Source: Gammaproteobacteria bacterium
GTDB taxonomy: Bacteria; Pseudomonadota; Gammaproteobacteria; SZUA-152
Assembly: GCA_021647505.1 (NCBI GenBank)
Contig: JAKIUN010000011.1
Coordinates: 1 to 64,000, forward strand
DNA length: 64,000 bases
Reading direction: 5' to 3'
Below, piece after piece: positions 27,213 to 35,169 of the stretch (positions are counted from its first letter, which is position 1; each line of letters starts with the position of its first letter). The notes below the pieces were generated by a model that worked only from the letters and a program-made list of their open reading frames with translations, ran no database searches and was not told where the DNA came from. The translations under genes and the position numbers were made by a program.

Positions 27213-28925
27213 ATGTTCCCCGATCCCGTAACGCCCCCCAAAATGAACCAACACAATCACATACCAGCCCTGTCAGCACCATGGTGGCAATTTGCCGTAC
27301 TGATCATCGTCGCCCTGAGCAGTTCCGGCGCACTGGCGATCTCTAGCGAATATCCGCTCAAAAATATCGATCGCAGCGCCCATCCCGTGGCCGACTCCAA
27401 CCGGGATCTGTTGCGGCACATTGAACAGTGGGAAAGGATCCACAGCCAGGAATACAGCTGGGAGCCCAGTTACCCACGGTTCAGCGTCTCCGATGCCGCC
27501 GTCGACGCCCTGCCTCCGGGAGACCTCTGGGATCGCCTGCGCGAAGGTTTCCGCCTGCAAGACCACAACCACCCGGGGATCCGCGCCTACCTCGACGAGT
27601 ACGCCCGCAACCAGGCCTATCTGGATCGCATCGTCGAGCGTGCCCGGCCGTTCCTGTATGACATCGTGCAAGAAATTGAGCACCGCGGCATGCCAAGCGA
27701 GATCGCCTTACTACCAGTGGTGGAGAGCGCCTTTCAGCCCTTCGCCTACTCCGCCGGACGCGCTGCCGGCATCTGGCAATTCATTCCCGGCACCGGCCGT
27801 CACTATGGTCTGAAACAGAACTGGTGGTATGACGGCCGTCGCGATGTGCGTGCTTCCACCCGTGCCGCGCTGGACTACCTGCAACATCTCAATAAACTAT
27901 TCGATGGCGACTGGCTACTGGCCCTGGCGGCCTACAATTCCGGCGAGGGACGTGTACAGCGTGCCATCCGCGCCAATCGAAAAAAAGGCAAGCCCACAGA
28001 CTTCTGGTCCCTGAGCCTGCCCAAAGAGACACGCGGTTATGTCCCCAAACTGTTGGCCATCAGCACCCTCATCGAAGCTCCCGAACACCACGGTATACGC
28101 CTAACCCCCATCCCCGACCAGCCTCAGCTGGCCAATGTCAATATTGGCTCACAGATCGATCTGGCCCTGGCCGCCGAGCTGGCCGGCCTCAGCATCGAGG
28201 AAATCTACCGCCTGAATCCGGCCTATAACCGCTGGGCCACGGCCCCCGATGGCCCGCACCACTTGTTGCTGCCCATCGACAAGGCCGAGGCATTCCGCGA
28301 CAATCTCGCCAAACTGGGTATGCGGGGTCGCGTCCGCTGGGAGCGCCACCGTATCAAGCCGGGGGAAAATCTTGGCGGCATCGCACGCCGCTACCAGACC
28401 AGCGTCGCCCTGCTGCAGGAGGTCAACCAGGTTCGTGGCCAGTGGATTCGTGCCGGCGATACGCTAATGATTCCCATCGCCACCAAAAATCTCGGCCAGT
28501 ACCTCAGCGAAGACCGCCGTAAACAGGCCATTCAAAACACCCAGCGGCGTGGCAACAAAATCAACCACACCGTGCGTAGTGGCGATACCTGGTGGGATCT
28601 GTCGCGCAAACATGGCGTCACCACCCACAAACTGGCGCGCTGGAATGGCATGTCGCCGCGCGACCCCTTGTTTCCCGGTCAGCAACTGGTCATCTGGTCT
28701 CGCAGCGATAACTCGCAAAAGACCCGCTTCACGGCCGCGCTCGACGGTGCACGGCACCAGAAAATCCACTATCGCGTACGCAAGGGTGATTCATTGGCAC
28801 GCATCGCCAAGCGCTTCAGCGTCACCATCGCCAAACTGCGGCGCTGGAATGCCCTGCAGAAAGGCAAATACCTGCAACCCGGCCAGCGCCTGACCCTGTA
28901 CGTCGATATCACCCGCCAATCATAG
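27213..28925 (+). CDS. mltD: Membrane-bound lytic murein transglycosylase D
   Basis: A 570-residue murein hydrolase. The signal is FAVLIIVALSSSGALA. The SLT domain has the catalytic Glu in PVVESAFQPFAYSAGRAAG and the motif GIWQFIPGTGRHYGL, then LALAAYNSGEGRV. Three LysM domains follow, beginning RHRIKPGENLGGIA, NHTVRSGDTWWDLS and HYRVRKGDSLARIA. Two LysM repeats are the commonest number, so three is on the long side. ATG codons at 27213 and 27243 are both possible; neither has a clear ribosome site and no lipobox cysteine is seen in the signal. Confidence 0.93.
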   Translation: MFPDPVTPPKMNQHNHIPALSAPWWQFAVLIIVALSSSGALAISSEYPLKNIDRSAHPVADSNRDLLRHIEQWERIHSQEYSWEPSYPRFSVSDAAVDALPPGDLWDRLREGFRLQDHNHPGIRAYLDEYARNQAYLDRIVERARPFLYDIVQEIEHRGMPSEIALLPVVESAFQPFAYSAGRAAGIWQFIPGTGRHYGLKQNWWYDGRRDVRASTRAALDYLQHLNKLFDGDWLLALAAYNSGEGRVQRAIRANRKKGKPTDFWSLSLPKETRGYVPKLLAISTLIEAPEHHGIRLTPIPDQPQLANVNIGSQIDLALAAELAGLSIEEIYRLNPAYNRWATAPDGPHHLLLPIDKAEAFRDNLAKLGMRGRVRWERHRIKPGENLGGIARRYQTSVALLQEVNQVRGQWIRAGDTLMIPIATKNLGQYLSEDRRKQAIQNTQRRGNKINHTVRSGDTWWDLSRKHGVTTHKLARWNGMSPRDPLFPGQQLVIWSRSDNSQKTRFTAALDGARHQKIHYRVRKGDSLARIAKRFSVTIAKLRRWNALQKGKYLQPGQRLTLYVDITRQS

Positions 28926-28983
28926 CCGCAAGGTAACGCCTTCATGTTCTTCATGGTGTAAGTCGTTACGAAAAAGTCTCGAT

Positions 28984-29499
28984 TCAGTCTTCGACAACCA
29001 CCAACTCGTCCGGTGGCGGTGAGCGCTTGGCATAGCTGTCGGAAATGGTGCCATTATTGGCCTGATGCAGGGCATCGGACTCCATCACGATAAGAATCAG
29101 CACCGTCACCATCACCGGCAACATGCCAACACCACCGATGATGGCCTTGACGGCAATGTCCATCATGCCGAGATAGCTGTAGCCGATCCAGCCCAGCAGG
29201 GCGACTACCAGCAAAAAGACCAGCATGTAGCTGAACAGACGGCTGCGGGCCATACAGATCTCCCAATGCGCCTGCACATACCAGGAATCCGTCTGTTTGG
29301 AACGACTGCCACGCCAGAAGATATAGGCCAGGATCGACACGGAAACGATGGGCATCAGCGCCAACGGCTGCCAGTAGGATTTGGCAATACCCAGCGCGGC
29401 AACGAACCACAGAATGTGATTACCAATCAGATTGACCAGCAGAATCTCGTGCGGCACCTTGGCCTTGCGCTTTTCCTCTTCAGAAATCTCGAATTGCAT
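28984..29499 (-). CDS. Unknown inner-membrane protein, four helices
   Basis: A 171-residue protein that I do not recognise. It starts with a charged segment (MQFEISEEEKRKAKV) and then has about four hydrophobic helices: LVNLIGNHILWFVAALGIA, LALMPIVSVSILAYIFW, FSYMLVFLLVVALLGWIGYS and a last one with GGVGMLPVMVTVLILIVME. The cytoplasmic tail is acidic and Pro-rich (SPPPDELVVVED). I chose the ATG at 29499 with AGGTT upstream over 29520. It lies convergent with mltD and downstream of yejF. Confidence 0.75.
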   Translation of the reverse strand: MQFEISEEEKRKAKVPHEILLVNLIGNHILWFVAALGIAKSYWQPLALMPIVSVSILAYIFWRGSRSKQTDSWYVQAHWEICMARSRLFSYMLVFLLVVALLGWIGYSYLGMMDIAVKAIIGGVGMLPVMVTVLILIVMESDALHQANNGTISDSYAKRSPPPDELVVVED

Positions 29500-29593
29500 G
29501 ATGAATAACCTAGTTGACAACGGATCAAAAACGGCATGTCTTGCTACGCTACGCCATCCTTCCTGACCGGAAGCTGAAAATATACTGTATTAC

Positions 29594-31669
29594 TCAACTA
29601 TTTATCTCGCGTACAGTGCCCTCTTTTTTGTACAAAAAACAACGCGTGGCGTGCGTACTCCCAGAACTCTTTGCCGAGCCCTTCACAAAGAACAGCGGCG
29701 GATACTCGTGGCGGCATTCGTCCATCACCAACGGACAGCGCGGATGAAAGTGGCAGCCACTGGGCGGATTCACCGGTGAGGGCATTTCGCCCGCCACCTT
29801 CAACACCTTGCGCTCGACACCCTCCGCACCCGCTTCAATGTTGGGCACGGCGGACAACAGCGCCTGGGTATAGGGATGCAGCGGGTTATTCAGCACTTCC
29901 TCCACACAGCCCTGCTCGACGATACGACCAAGGTACATCACCGCCACCTCATGCGCCAGATACTCCACCACCGACAAATCATGGGTGATAAACAGAAAGG
30001 CCAGGCCCAGCTCGTCCTGTAGATCCTTGAGCAGGTTGAGAATCTGCGCCTGCACAGAGACATCCAACGCCGAGGTGGGTTCGTCACAGACAATCAGCTT
30101 CGGCTCCACCGCCAGGACGCGGGCAATACAGATACGCTGACGCTGGCCACCGGAAAACTCGTGTGGATAGCGGTGCTTCAGCTCTGGCGACAGACCGACC
30201 TGCTCCAGCAACTGATCCACCCGCGCGGCCCGCTCCACGGTCGAAGCGCCAATGCCCTGAGTGATCATACCCTCCTCAATGATATCCGTGACCATCATGC
30301 GCGGGTTCATGGAGGAAAAGGGATCCTGAAAGATGATCTGTAGCTCGCCACGCTGACGACGCAACTCACGGGCATTCAGGCCGGTCAACGCCACGCCATT
30401 GAAACGCACCACGCCATCCGTGGGAGGAATCAACTGCAGAATACCCTTGCCGACGGTGGTCTTGCCACAGCCGGATTCGCCCACCAGCGCCAGAGTATGC
30501 CCGGCCGGGATATCAAAACTCACATCATCCACCGCGCGCACATGGCTGTTCACGCGCCGCAGCAGACCCTTGTGAATAGGAAAGTGTACCTTCAAACCTT
30601 CGACGCACAGCAGTTCGTCACCGTCATTGGGGTCTCTCTGGGACGCCCTTTCCGTACTCACGGAGGATGTCTCGACGGAGTTTGGAGCCAGCTGCTGCGC
30701 GGGATCATGCAGGTGGCAACGCACTCCCTGTCCCGCATCCAGCGATGTCCACACCGGCACCTGCTCGCGGCAGATGTCTCCGGCAGAATCACAGCGATCG
30801 ACGAAACGGCAGCCACGAAACACCGTGGACAACGATGGCACACTGCCACGAATCACCGCCAGCCGTTGCCCACGCTTGCCCATATTGGGCAGCGACTCGA
30901 ACAGCTTACGTGAATAGGGGTGTCTGGGGTCAACGAAGAAACGCTCACGGCTTGCCTCTTCGACAATCTGTCCGGCATACATCACCGCCACCCGGTCGGC
31001 CATCTCCGCCACCACGCCGAGGTCGTGGGTGATCAGCAGGATCGACATCCCCGTGTCTTTTTGCAGCTGGCGCATCAGATCCAGCACCTGGGCCTGAATG
31101 GTCACATCCAGCGCCGTGGTCGGCTCGTCGGCGATCAACAACTCCGGCTCACCGGCCAAGGCAATGGCTATCATCACCCGCTGCTTCATGCCGCCGGAGA
31201 GCTGGTGCGGATATTCACCGTAACGCCGTACCGGATCGGGGATGCCCACCGAATCCAGTAATGCCAGCACCCGCTGATGCGCCTGCTTACCACGCAGCGC
31301 CAGATGACGCTCCAGGCCCTCGCTGATCTGCTCACCCACCGTCAGTACCGGATTGAGGCTGGTCATGGGTTCCTGAAAGATCATCGCGATGCGTCGCCCG
31401 CGCACATTGCGCATGGCCACTTCAGGCAAAGCCAACAAATCTTCACCATGCAGGCGAATGACGCCATCACTGATGCGCCCCGCCGGCTCCGGCACCAGAC
31501 GCATAGCCGACAACGCTGTCATGGACTTGCCGCAGCCCGACTCACCCAGCAGGGCAAAGGTCTCGCCGGGGGCGATGTCGAAACTCACCCCATCCACCGC
31601 ACGCACCAGCTGCTCGCCGGAGCCAAAGGTGGTGCACAGGGAATCGACATGTAATAGCGTCTTGGTCAT
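29594..31669 (-). CDS. yejF: Peptide ABC transporter double ATPase (YejF-like, DppD-DppF fusion)
   Basis: A 691-residue protein with two complete ABC ATPase domains. The first has Walker [16 protein letters not shown] and signature [17 protein letters not shown]; the second has [15 protein letters not shown] and [16 protein letters not shown]. Each is followed by the oligopeptide-binding C-terminal extension with a Cys cluster ([19 protein letters not shown]). It should power the YejA/B/E importer encoded at 35170-39820 on the same strand, although 3.5 kb of other sequence separates them. The ATG at 31669 starts the first domain properly. Confidence 0.93.
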   Translation of the reverse strand: MTKTLLHVDSLCTTFGSGEQLVRAVDGVSFDIAPGETFALLGESGCGKSMTALSAMRLVPEPAGRISDGVIRLHGEDLLALPEVAMRNVRGRRIAMIFQEPMTSLNPVLTVGEQISEGLERHLALRGKQAHQRVLALLDSVGIPDPVRRYGEYPHQLSGGMKQRVMIAIALAGEPELLIADEPTTALDVTIQAQVLDLMRQLQKDTGMSILLITHDLGVVAEMADRVAVMYAGQIVEEASRERFFVDPRHPYSRKLFESLPNMGKRGQRLAVIRGSVPSLSTVFRGCRFVDRCDSAGDICREQVPVWTSLDAGQGVRCHLHDPAQQLAPNSVETSSVSTERASQRDPNDGDELLCVEGLKVHFPIHKGLLRRVNSHVRAVDDVSFDIPAGHTLALVGESGCGKTTVGKGILQLIPPTDGVVRFNGVALTGLNARELRRQRGELQIIFQDPFSSMNPRMMVTDIIEEGMITQGIGASTVERAARVDQLLEQVGLSPELKHRYPHEFSGGQRQRICIARVLAVEPKLIVCDEPTSALDVSVQAQILNLLKDLQDELGLAFLFITHDLSVVEYLAHEVAVMYLGRIVEQGCVEEVLNNPLHPYTQALLSAVPNIEAGAEGVERKVLKVAGEMPSPVNPPSGCHFHPRCPLVMDECRHEYPPLFFVKGSAKSSGSTHATRCFLYKKEGTVREINS

Positions 31670-31791
31670 CGTGTTTCGTCTTTTGGGAATACGGTACGCA
31701 CTATACCGCAAGCAGGGCGGCAGACTTGAATTCTGCGCCATCCGGCCGCAATATCAGCTCACTAAGCTACAGAAAAACAGGCGGTGCCACC

Positions 31792-31926
31792 ATGCCGGAA
31801 ACCGAAGAGATCGAACAAAACGCCAAACCCGAAGGCATGTCCTTCATCACCAAACTCATCCTCGGCAAGCTCGTGCTCCTTGCCATCGTGGGGGTTGTGG
31901 TTTATCTCTCCCTGCAGGGTCTCTGA
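31792..31926 (+). CDS. Small single-span membrane protein (44 aa)
   Basis: A short frame with a charged N-terminus (MPETEEIEQNAKPEGMSFI) and one hydrophobic helix (LGKLVLLAIVGVVVYLSLQG). It lies divergently from yejF. The amino-acid pattern is that of a real small membrane protein, but I know no family. AGGCGG lies before the ATG. Confidence 0.5.
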   Translation: MPETEEIEQNAKPEGMSFITKLILGKLVLLAIVGVVVYLSLQGL

Positions 31927-32070
31927 TTCACGCCCGACGAACAGGGCATAAGGATACGACCCACAGGCTCGCCACGTTCGATACCGTTGTGGACATCATG
32001 ACTTATTTTCCCTCGGCGAGACATCCGGGGCGTTCCACCCGGCACAACATCATCAGACTTGTCCACGCAT

Positions 32071-32110
32071 AAAAAAACATGGGCGCAATAACATCACGTA
32101 TTGCGCCCAT
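32071..32110 (-). terminator. Rho-independent terminator of the tetraheme cytochrome gene
   Basis: A perfect 12-base stem ATGGGCGCAATA (32079-32090 with 32099-32110), followed on the minus strand by G and seven T (32071-32077). It lies 57 bases after the cytochrome stop. Confidence 0.9.
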
Positions 32111-32166
32111 ATGACAAGCCGGAATCCGCCACACGATGATCTGGCGTTTGGGAATTGTCCGCTTTC

Positions 32167-32730
32167 TTATCTTCCCCGCATGCCTCTTCCGCCATGCATG
32201 CCGCCACCACCCATGCCGCCCCATGATCCACCCGAGCCCCCCGAGGACAAGAAATTATGGCATGAGGAACAGTTGTGACTGTAAAACGTGTCCGTAAAGT
32301 GATGGACATTGCTGCCCCGCATGGGATTACCCGTCACCGACTGCTCGGTATGGCACTCCATACAGTCGGTTGTATAGAACACCTCAACCTGCTGTGTTTC
32401 CGGATTATAAACACTGTGACAAGTCAGGCAGTGATACACCCCTGTCGAAACATCGCCCGGGGCCACCGTGTCATGCGAACCATTGGCCAGGCCCATGATC
32501 GGCGTACCGACCCGGGCATGGTGCCTGTCCGGATTAGGCACTTGCAACTTCGGGTGTGGAAGCTCTGCATTATCGCCATGGCACTGACGACACTGATCTT
32601 CCGTAGGCGCACCTTCAAAAATGCTCTTCATGCCCATTGCCTCGGCATCCGCTGCCAGAACAAAACCAAACGCCATAACAAGCACTGACGCAAAGAATTT
32701 TTCTCGTATAGCTGCTATCGGTAAAGTCAT
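32167..32730 (-). CDS. Tetraheme periplasmic cytochrome c
   Basis: A 187-residue exported protein. The signal is FFASVLVMAFGFVLAADAEA. Four heme-binding CxxCH motifs are at residues 47-51 (CRQCH), 101-105 (CLTCH), 123-127 (CMECH) and 154-158 (CSSCH). The His-rich stretch DRHHARVG may supply distal ligands. The last 25 residues are Gly/Met/Arg-rich (SGGSWGGMGGGGMHGGRG), an unusual low-complexity tail. It is probably an electron carrier of a respiratory pathway; the partner is not in the neighbourhood. It lies between yejF and the yejABE genes and is probably a single-gene unit. Confidence 0.88.
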   Translation of the reverse strand: MTLPIAAIREKFFASVLVMAFGFVLAADAEAMGMKSIFEGAPTEDQCRQCHGDNAELPHPKLQVPNPDRHHARVGTPIMGLANGSHDTVAPGDVSTGVYHCLTCHSVYNPETQQVEVFYTTDCMECHTEQSVTGNPMRGSNVHHFTDTFYSHNCSSCHNFLSSGGSGGSWGGMGGGGMHGGRGMRGR

Positions 32731-33145
32731 ATCAAATACTCCGATTTCCGATCAGAACCCCTCGTTTCCAAGTGATGCCGAAGTCAACGTTTACTTATTG
32801 ACTCGGTATCCACCCTGTTCAGCCGTCGCGCAGCAAGGCACCAAAGCGCATCGGCACACGGCGGCCTGCCTTATTTTTTTAAACAATTGGGCAGGGACTT
32901 CAAGTGTACTCCGGTTCGGCATTATCACACTTGAACTCCTGAACAGGGTGGATGCCGGGTCAATAACTGCAGAGTGTCACAGTATAACGCATCCCATGGT
33001 GTCCTGTGTCACAAACTCACGGCACGCCAAGGCTTGAATACTGAATATCACGACCCCTTAATCCATGAATACAGATAAAGAGACTTATCCACACGGCAAG
33101 CAATTCAGAAAACCATTCATACCCCGCAAAACCACCGATCAAAAC
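32731..33145. other. Non-coding stretch upstream of the cytochrome gene
   Basis: About 415 bases in which I see no credible gene. It should hold the cytochrome promoter, but no clear -35/-10 pair or operator stands out. Confidence 0.5.
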
Positions 33146-33224
33146 GTAGCCTGGGTTGAGATTGCGGAACCCGGAGGGATCAACACAATAAACTCTTGGG
33201 TTTCGCAAGCTCAACCCAGGCTAC
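33146..33224. repeat. REP-type inverted repeat (GTAGCCTGGGTTGAG family)
   Basis: Arms GTAGCCTGGGTTGAG (33146-33160) and CTCAACCCAGGCTAC (33210-33224) are exact inverted copies, with CGGAACCCGGA and TGGGTTTCGC inside. The same family bounds the RAYT unit at 34390-35164, whose transposase is the likely source of this copy. Confidence 0.85.
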
Positions 33225-33235
33225 TCGCTTATCAC

Positions 33236-33541
33236 TTATTGACTCATAACCAAATAAAAAAAATAACCGTAAAAAAGATAGATTGGCAGCAATACAGCAA
33301 CAGATATGACAAACCATTTTTGTTTAACCGCAATGGCCGAAAATCCCAGCATAGCTGGAATAGCGATGCTCATTAGCTGAAACCAGTTATTTGCGCCGAG
33401 CAGGTAATAACAGTTCGGTAACGACAAAATCAACGCCACGATTAAAAAAACAGAATTACGCAGCAAGACCCCAACTGCCGCAATAATCAAAAATATCGCA
33501 ATAGCCGGCCAACCGAAGAACAAAACAACCACTATGTCCAT
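33236..33541 (-). CDS. Unknown small membrane protein (101 aa)
   Basis: Almost the entire protein is hydrophobic: about four helices, such as FFGWPAIAIFLIIAAVGVLL, NSVFLIVALILSLPNCYYLL and FVISVAVLLPIYLFYGYFFY. I know no family. No ribosome site is clear before the ATG at 33541, and the local base composition is AT-rich compared with neighbours, which suggests acquisition. Confidence 0.5.
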   Translation of the reverse strand: MDIVVVLFFGWPAIAIFLIIAAVGVLLRNSVFLIVALILSLPNCYYLLGANNWFQLMSIAIPAMLGFSAIAVKQKWFVISVAVLLPIYLFYGYFFYLVMSQ

Positions 33542-33833
33542 AAAATAATTTTCGCCACTAATATTGATGGAATCGACTCGTTACATCGTTCTGCGATGTA
33601 ACGCATCCCGTGGCGCTCCGCGCCACAGACAAAAATGCTGATCTTCTTAGCAAGTGCCTTCTTTGGTGGTAGCTTCTACGGCTGGTTGTATGACGTCGGC
33701 AGTTTCACTTTGACGTCCAGGCAGGTCAAACCTAAAGGGGGAAAAACCCTGCTTTGTGACGGACGTCACAATAAAACAAAAAATTTCTTCCGATATTAGT
33801 AACTAGGAACAAGATAAAAGCAGGAGCCAATGT

Positions 33834-33977
33834 GTGAAAATAATCGAAAAACTGCGATCAGCGGCAGACATACTGATTCGATTGAACTCGGTAAAACCAC
33901 TAACTTGGGGAGCCATTATTGTAATAATGACATTGATTGGCGTTTACCGCGTGACAATGGCGCTACTGGCGCGGTGA
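33834..33977 (+). CDS. Possible small membrane protein (47 aa, GTG start)
   Basis: The GTG at 33834 follows AGGAG at 7 bases. The product has an amphipathic start (KIIEKLRSAADILIRLN) and one hydrophobic helix (WGAIIVIMTLIGVYRVTMAL) ending in LLAR. A second frame from the ATG at 33829 is also open but gives an unlikely polar peptide. The short length keeps confidence low. The rest of 33542-34180 holds only a palindromic repeat. Confidence 0.35.
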   Translation: MKIIEKLRSAADILIRLNSVKPLTWGAIIVIMTLIGVYRVTMALLAR

Positions 33978-34022
33978 CTATTTAATGTTCATTCATATTC
34001 TCCAAAGTTGTATCAGCACGTA

Positions 34023-34108
34023 GCCAAGTAGGGTGGGCAGGCTTTTCATGCCCACGCGGAATGTCGGTTGACTGCGTGGGCACATAAAACGTGCCCACCC
34101 TACTTGGC
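34023..34108. repeat. GTAGGGTGGGCA palindromic repeat, with close copy at 63495
   Basis: Arms GCCAAGTAGGGTGGGCA (34023-34039) and TGCCCACCCTACTTGGC (34092-34108) are exact inverted copies. An inner pair, TGCCCACGCGGAAT and GCGTGGGCACATAAAACG, is also present. The 63495-63570 copy shares most of the sequence. Confidence 0.85.
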
Positions 34109-34180
34109 TTGCGAACCGCATAAATCGCGTCACTCTCCGCCTTCAAAAATCCTAGCGACAAATCAAATCGAATTACAACC

Positions 34181-34389
34181 CTACCCTCGCCCCGTCTGCG
34201 GATCAAACGCATCCCGCACGGCATCGGAAAACAAATTCGCCGCCAGCACCAATAAAAACATAAAACAAAAAGCCGCAATCAACGACCACCACACCACCAG
34301 CTCGCGGGCCATTTCCAGTCTGGCGCTGTTGATCATATTGCCCCAGCTGATCATGGAAGGATCAACGCCAACGCCGACATAGGATAACA
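34181..34389 (-). pseudogene. Duplicated 3' end of the yejE-like permease gene
   Basis: This 209-base stretch repeats the last 70 or so codons of the permease at 35170-36651, down to the stop codon. By hand alignment about 22 bases differ, but only two residues do (REL for REP and PQT for PRT). The copy starts abruptly at the left boundary of the RAYT unit and has no start codon of its own. It is the remnant of a second permease copy, cut off by the repeat/transposase unit. Confidence 0.9.
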
Positions 34390-35164
34390 CCAGCACGTAG
34401 CCTGGGTTGAGCCCGCGAAACCCGGGAAGCAAAGAAGACTCACTCGCCAAACCCCTTCCCTTCACATTGGCCACCTGCCGCCCAATCCTGCGGATACTCA
34501 CCCCGATCCACATAGCGATGAAAACTCGAATAGGGCCAATCCACAACACGGTCGGCATAACCATGTTTGACGGGATTGTAGTGGATATAATCAACGTGCC
34601 TTTCAACATCAAGCGAATCACGCAGGGTATGTTCCCAAAATCGACGTTGCCAAATGCCACGTTCGGCCTTGTTTTTGCGGCCCATTGAACGGCTTTCAAG
34701 CAGCGGAACCCGCCTTGAAAAGTGTGATTTTATCTCTCGCCAGCGCATGGAATAATCCGCATCACCCGACGGTAACGTCCAGATGCAATGAAGGTGATCC
34801 GGCAAAACAACAACGGCATTCATTGTAAACGGCCGCTCCGCGCGTACCGAGCGCATTGCCTCACGCAGATCATTGATTCGCTCCACCAACAAGGACGACG
34901 ACCGATCAAGCAGCGTCAGCGTAAAAAAGTAACTCCCGCCGGGGATGAAATTGCGACGATAAGCGACCATGGGTTTCAACAGATCCTTTGTTGACGGAAT
35001 CGACTCGACGTTCCGTGTATCGAATTTTTCCGGGTTTTGCATCATCCCAATACACAGCGAAACCATCTAACCAGAATGTAACCTGGATTGAGCGTAGCGA
35101 AATCCGGGAGTTTATGGTGTTGCTTCCCCCGGGTTTCGCAGGCTCAACCCAGGCTACGTGCTGG
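34390..35164 (-). mobile_element. RAYT unit bounded by inverted REP sequences
   Basis: The left boundary (34390-34430) begins CCAGCACGTAGCCTGGGTTG. The right boundary (35122-35164) is its inverted copy: 36 of the outer 37 bases match. The right side is a full REP hairpin (35081-35158), while the left is a single arm. A transposase of the REP-associated Y1 family is encoded between them. The unit is 775 bases long and lies five bases after the yejE stop, with a partial yejE copy on its other side. Confidence 0.85.
34440..34970 (-). CDS. REP-associated tyrosine transposase (RAYT, IS200/IS605-related)
   Basis: A 176-residue Y1 transposase. It starts MVAYRRNFIPGGSYFFTLTL. The metal-binding HUH motif lies in VVLPDHLHCIWTLPSGDADY, and the catalytic tyrosine is probably in VDYIHYNPVKHGYADRV. 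Length and motifs fit the family that processes REP hairpins. The ATG at 34970 is preferred; an open extension to 35066 has no family resemblance. The frame is intact, so it may be active. It is flanked by its presumed REP substrate on both sides. Confidence 0.92.
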   Translation of the reverse strand: MVAYRRNFIPGGSYFFTLTLLDRSSSLLVERINDLREAMRSVRAERPFTMNAVVVLPDHLHCIWTLPSGDADYSMRWREIKSHFSRRVPLLESRSMGRKNKAERGIWQRRFWEHTLRDSLDVERHVDYIHYNPVKHGYADRVVDWPYSSFHRYVDRGEYPQDWAAGGQCEGKGFGE

Positions 35165-35169
35165 CATTC

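Noticed and set aside
33829-33984. Alternative ATG frame of 51 codons at 33829
   Set aside because: The product is polar and irregular, and the GTG frame at 33834 has the better-placed ribosome site and a clear membrane helix.
34181-34699. A 172-codon open frame that begins inside the RAYT gene and ends with the permease tail
   Set aside because: It reads through the REP boundary and the antisense of no gene start; only the last 70 codons resemble a protein, and these are a duplicated fragment.
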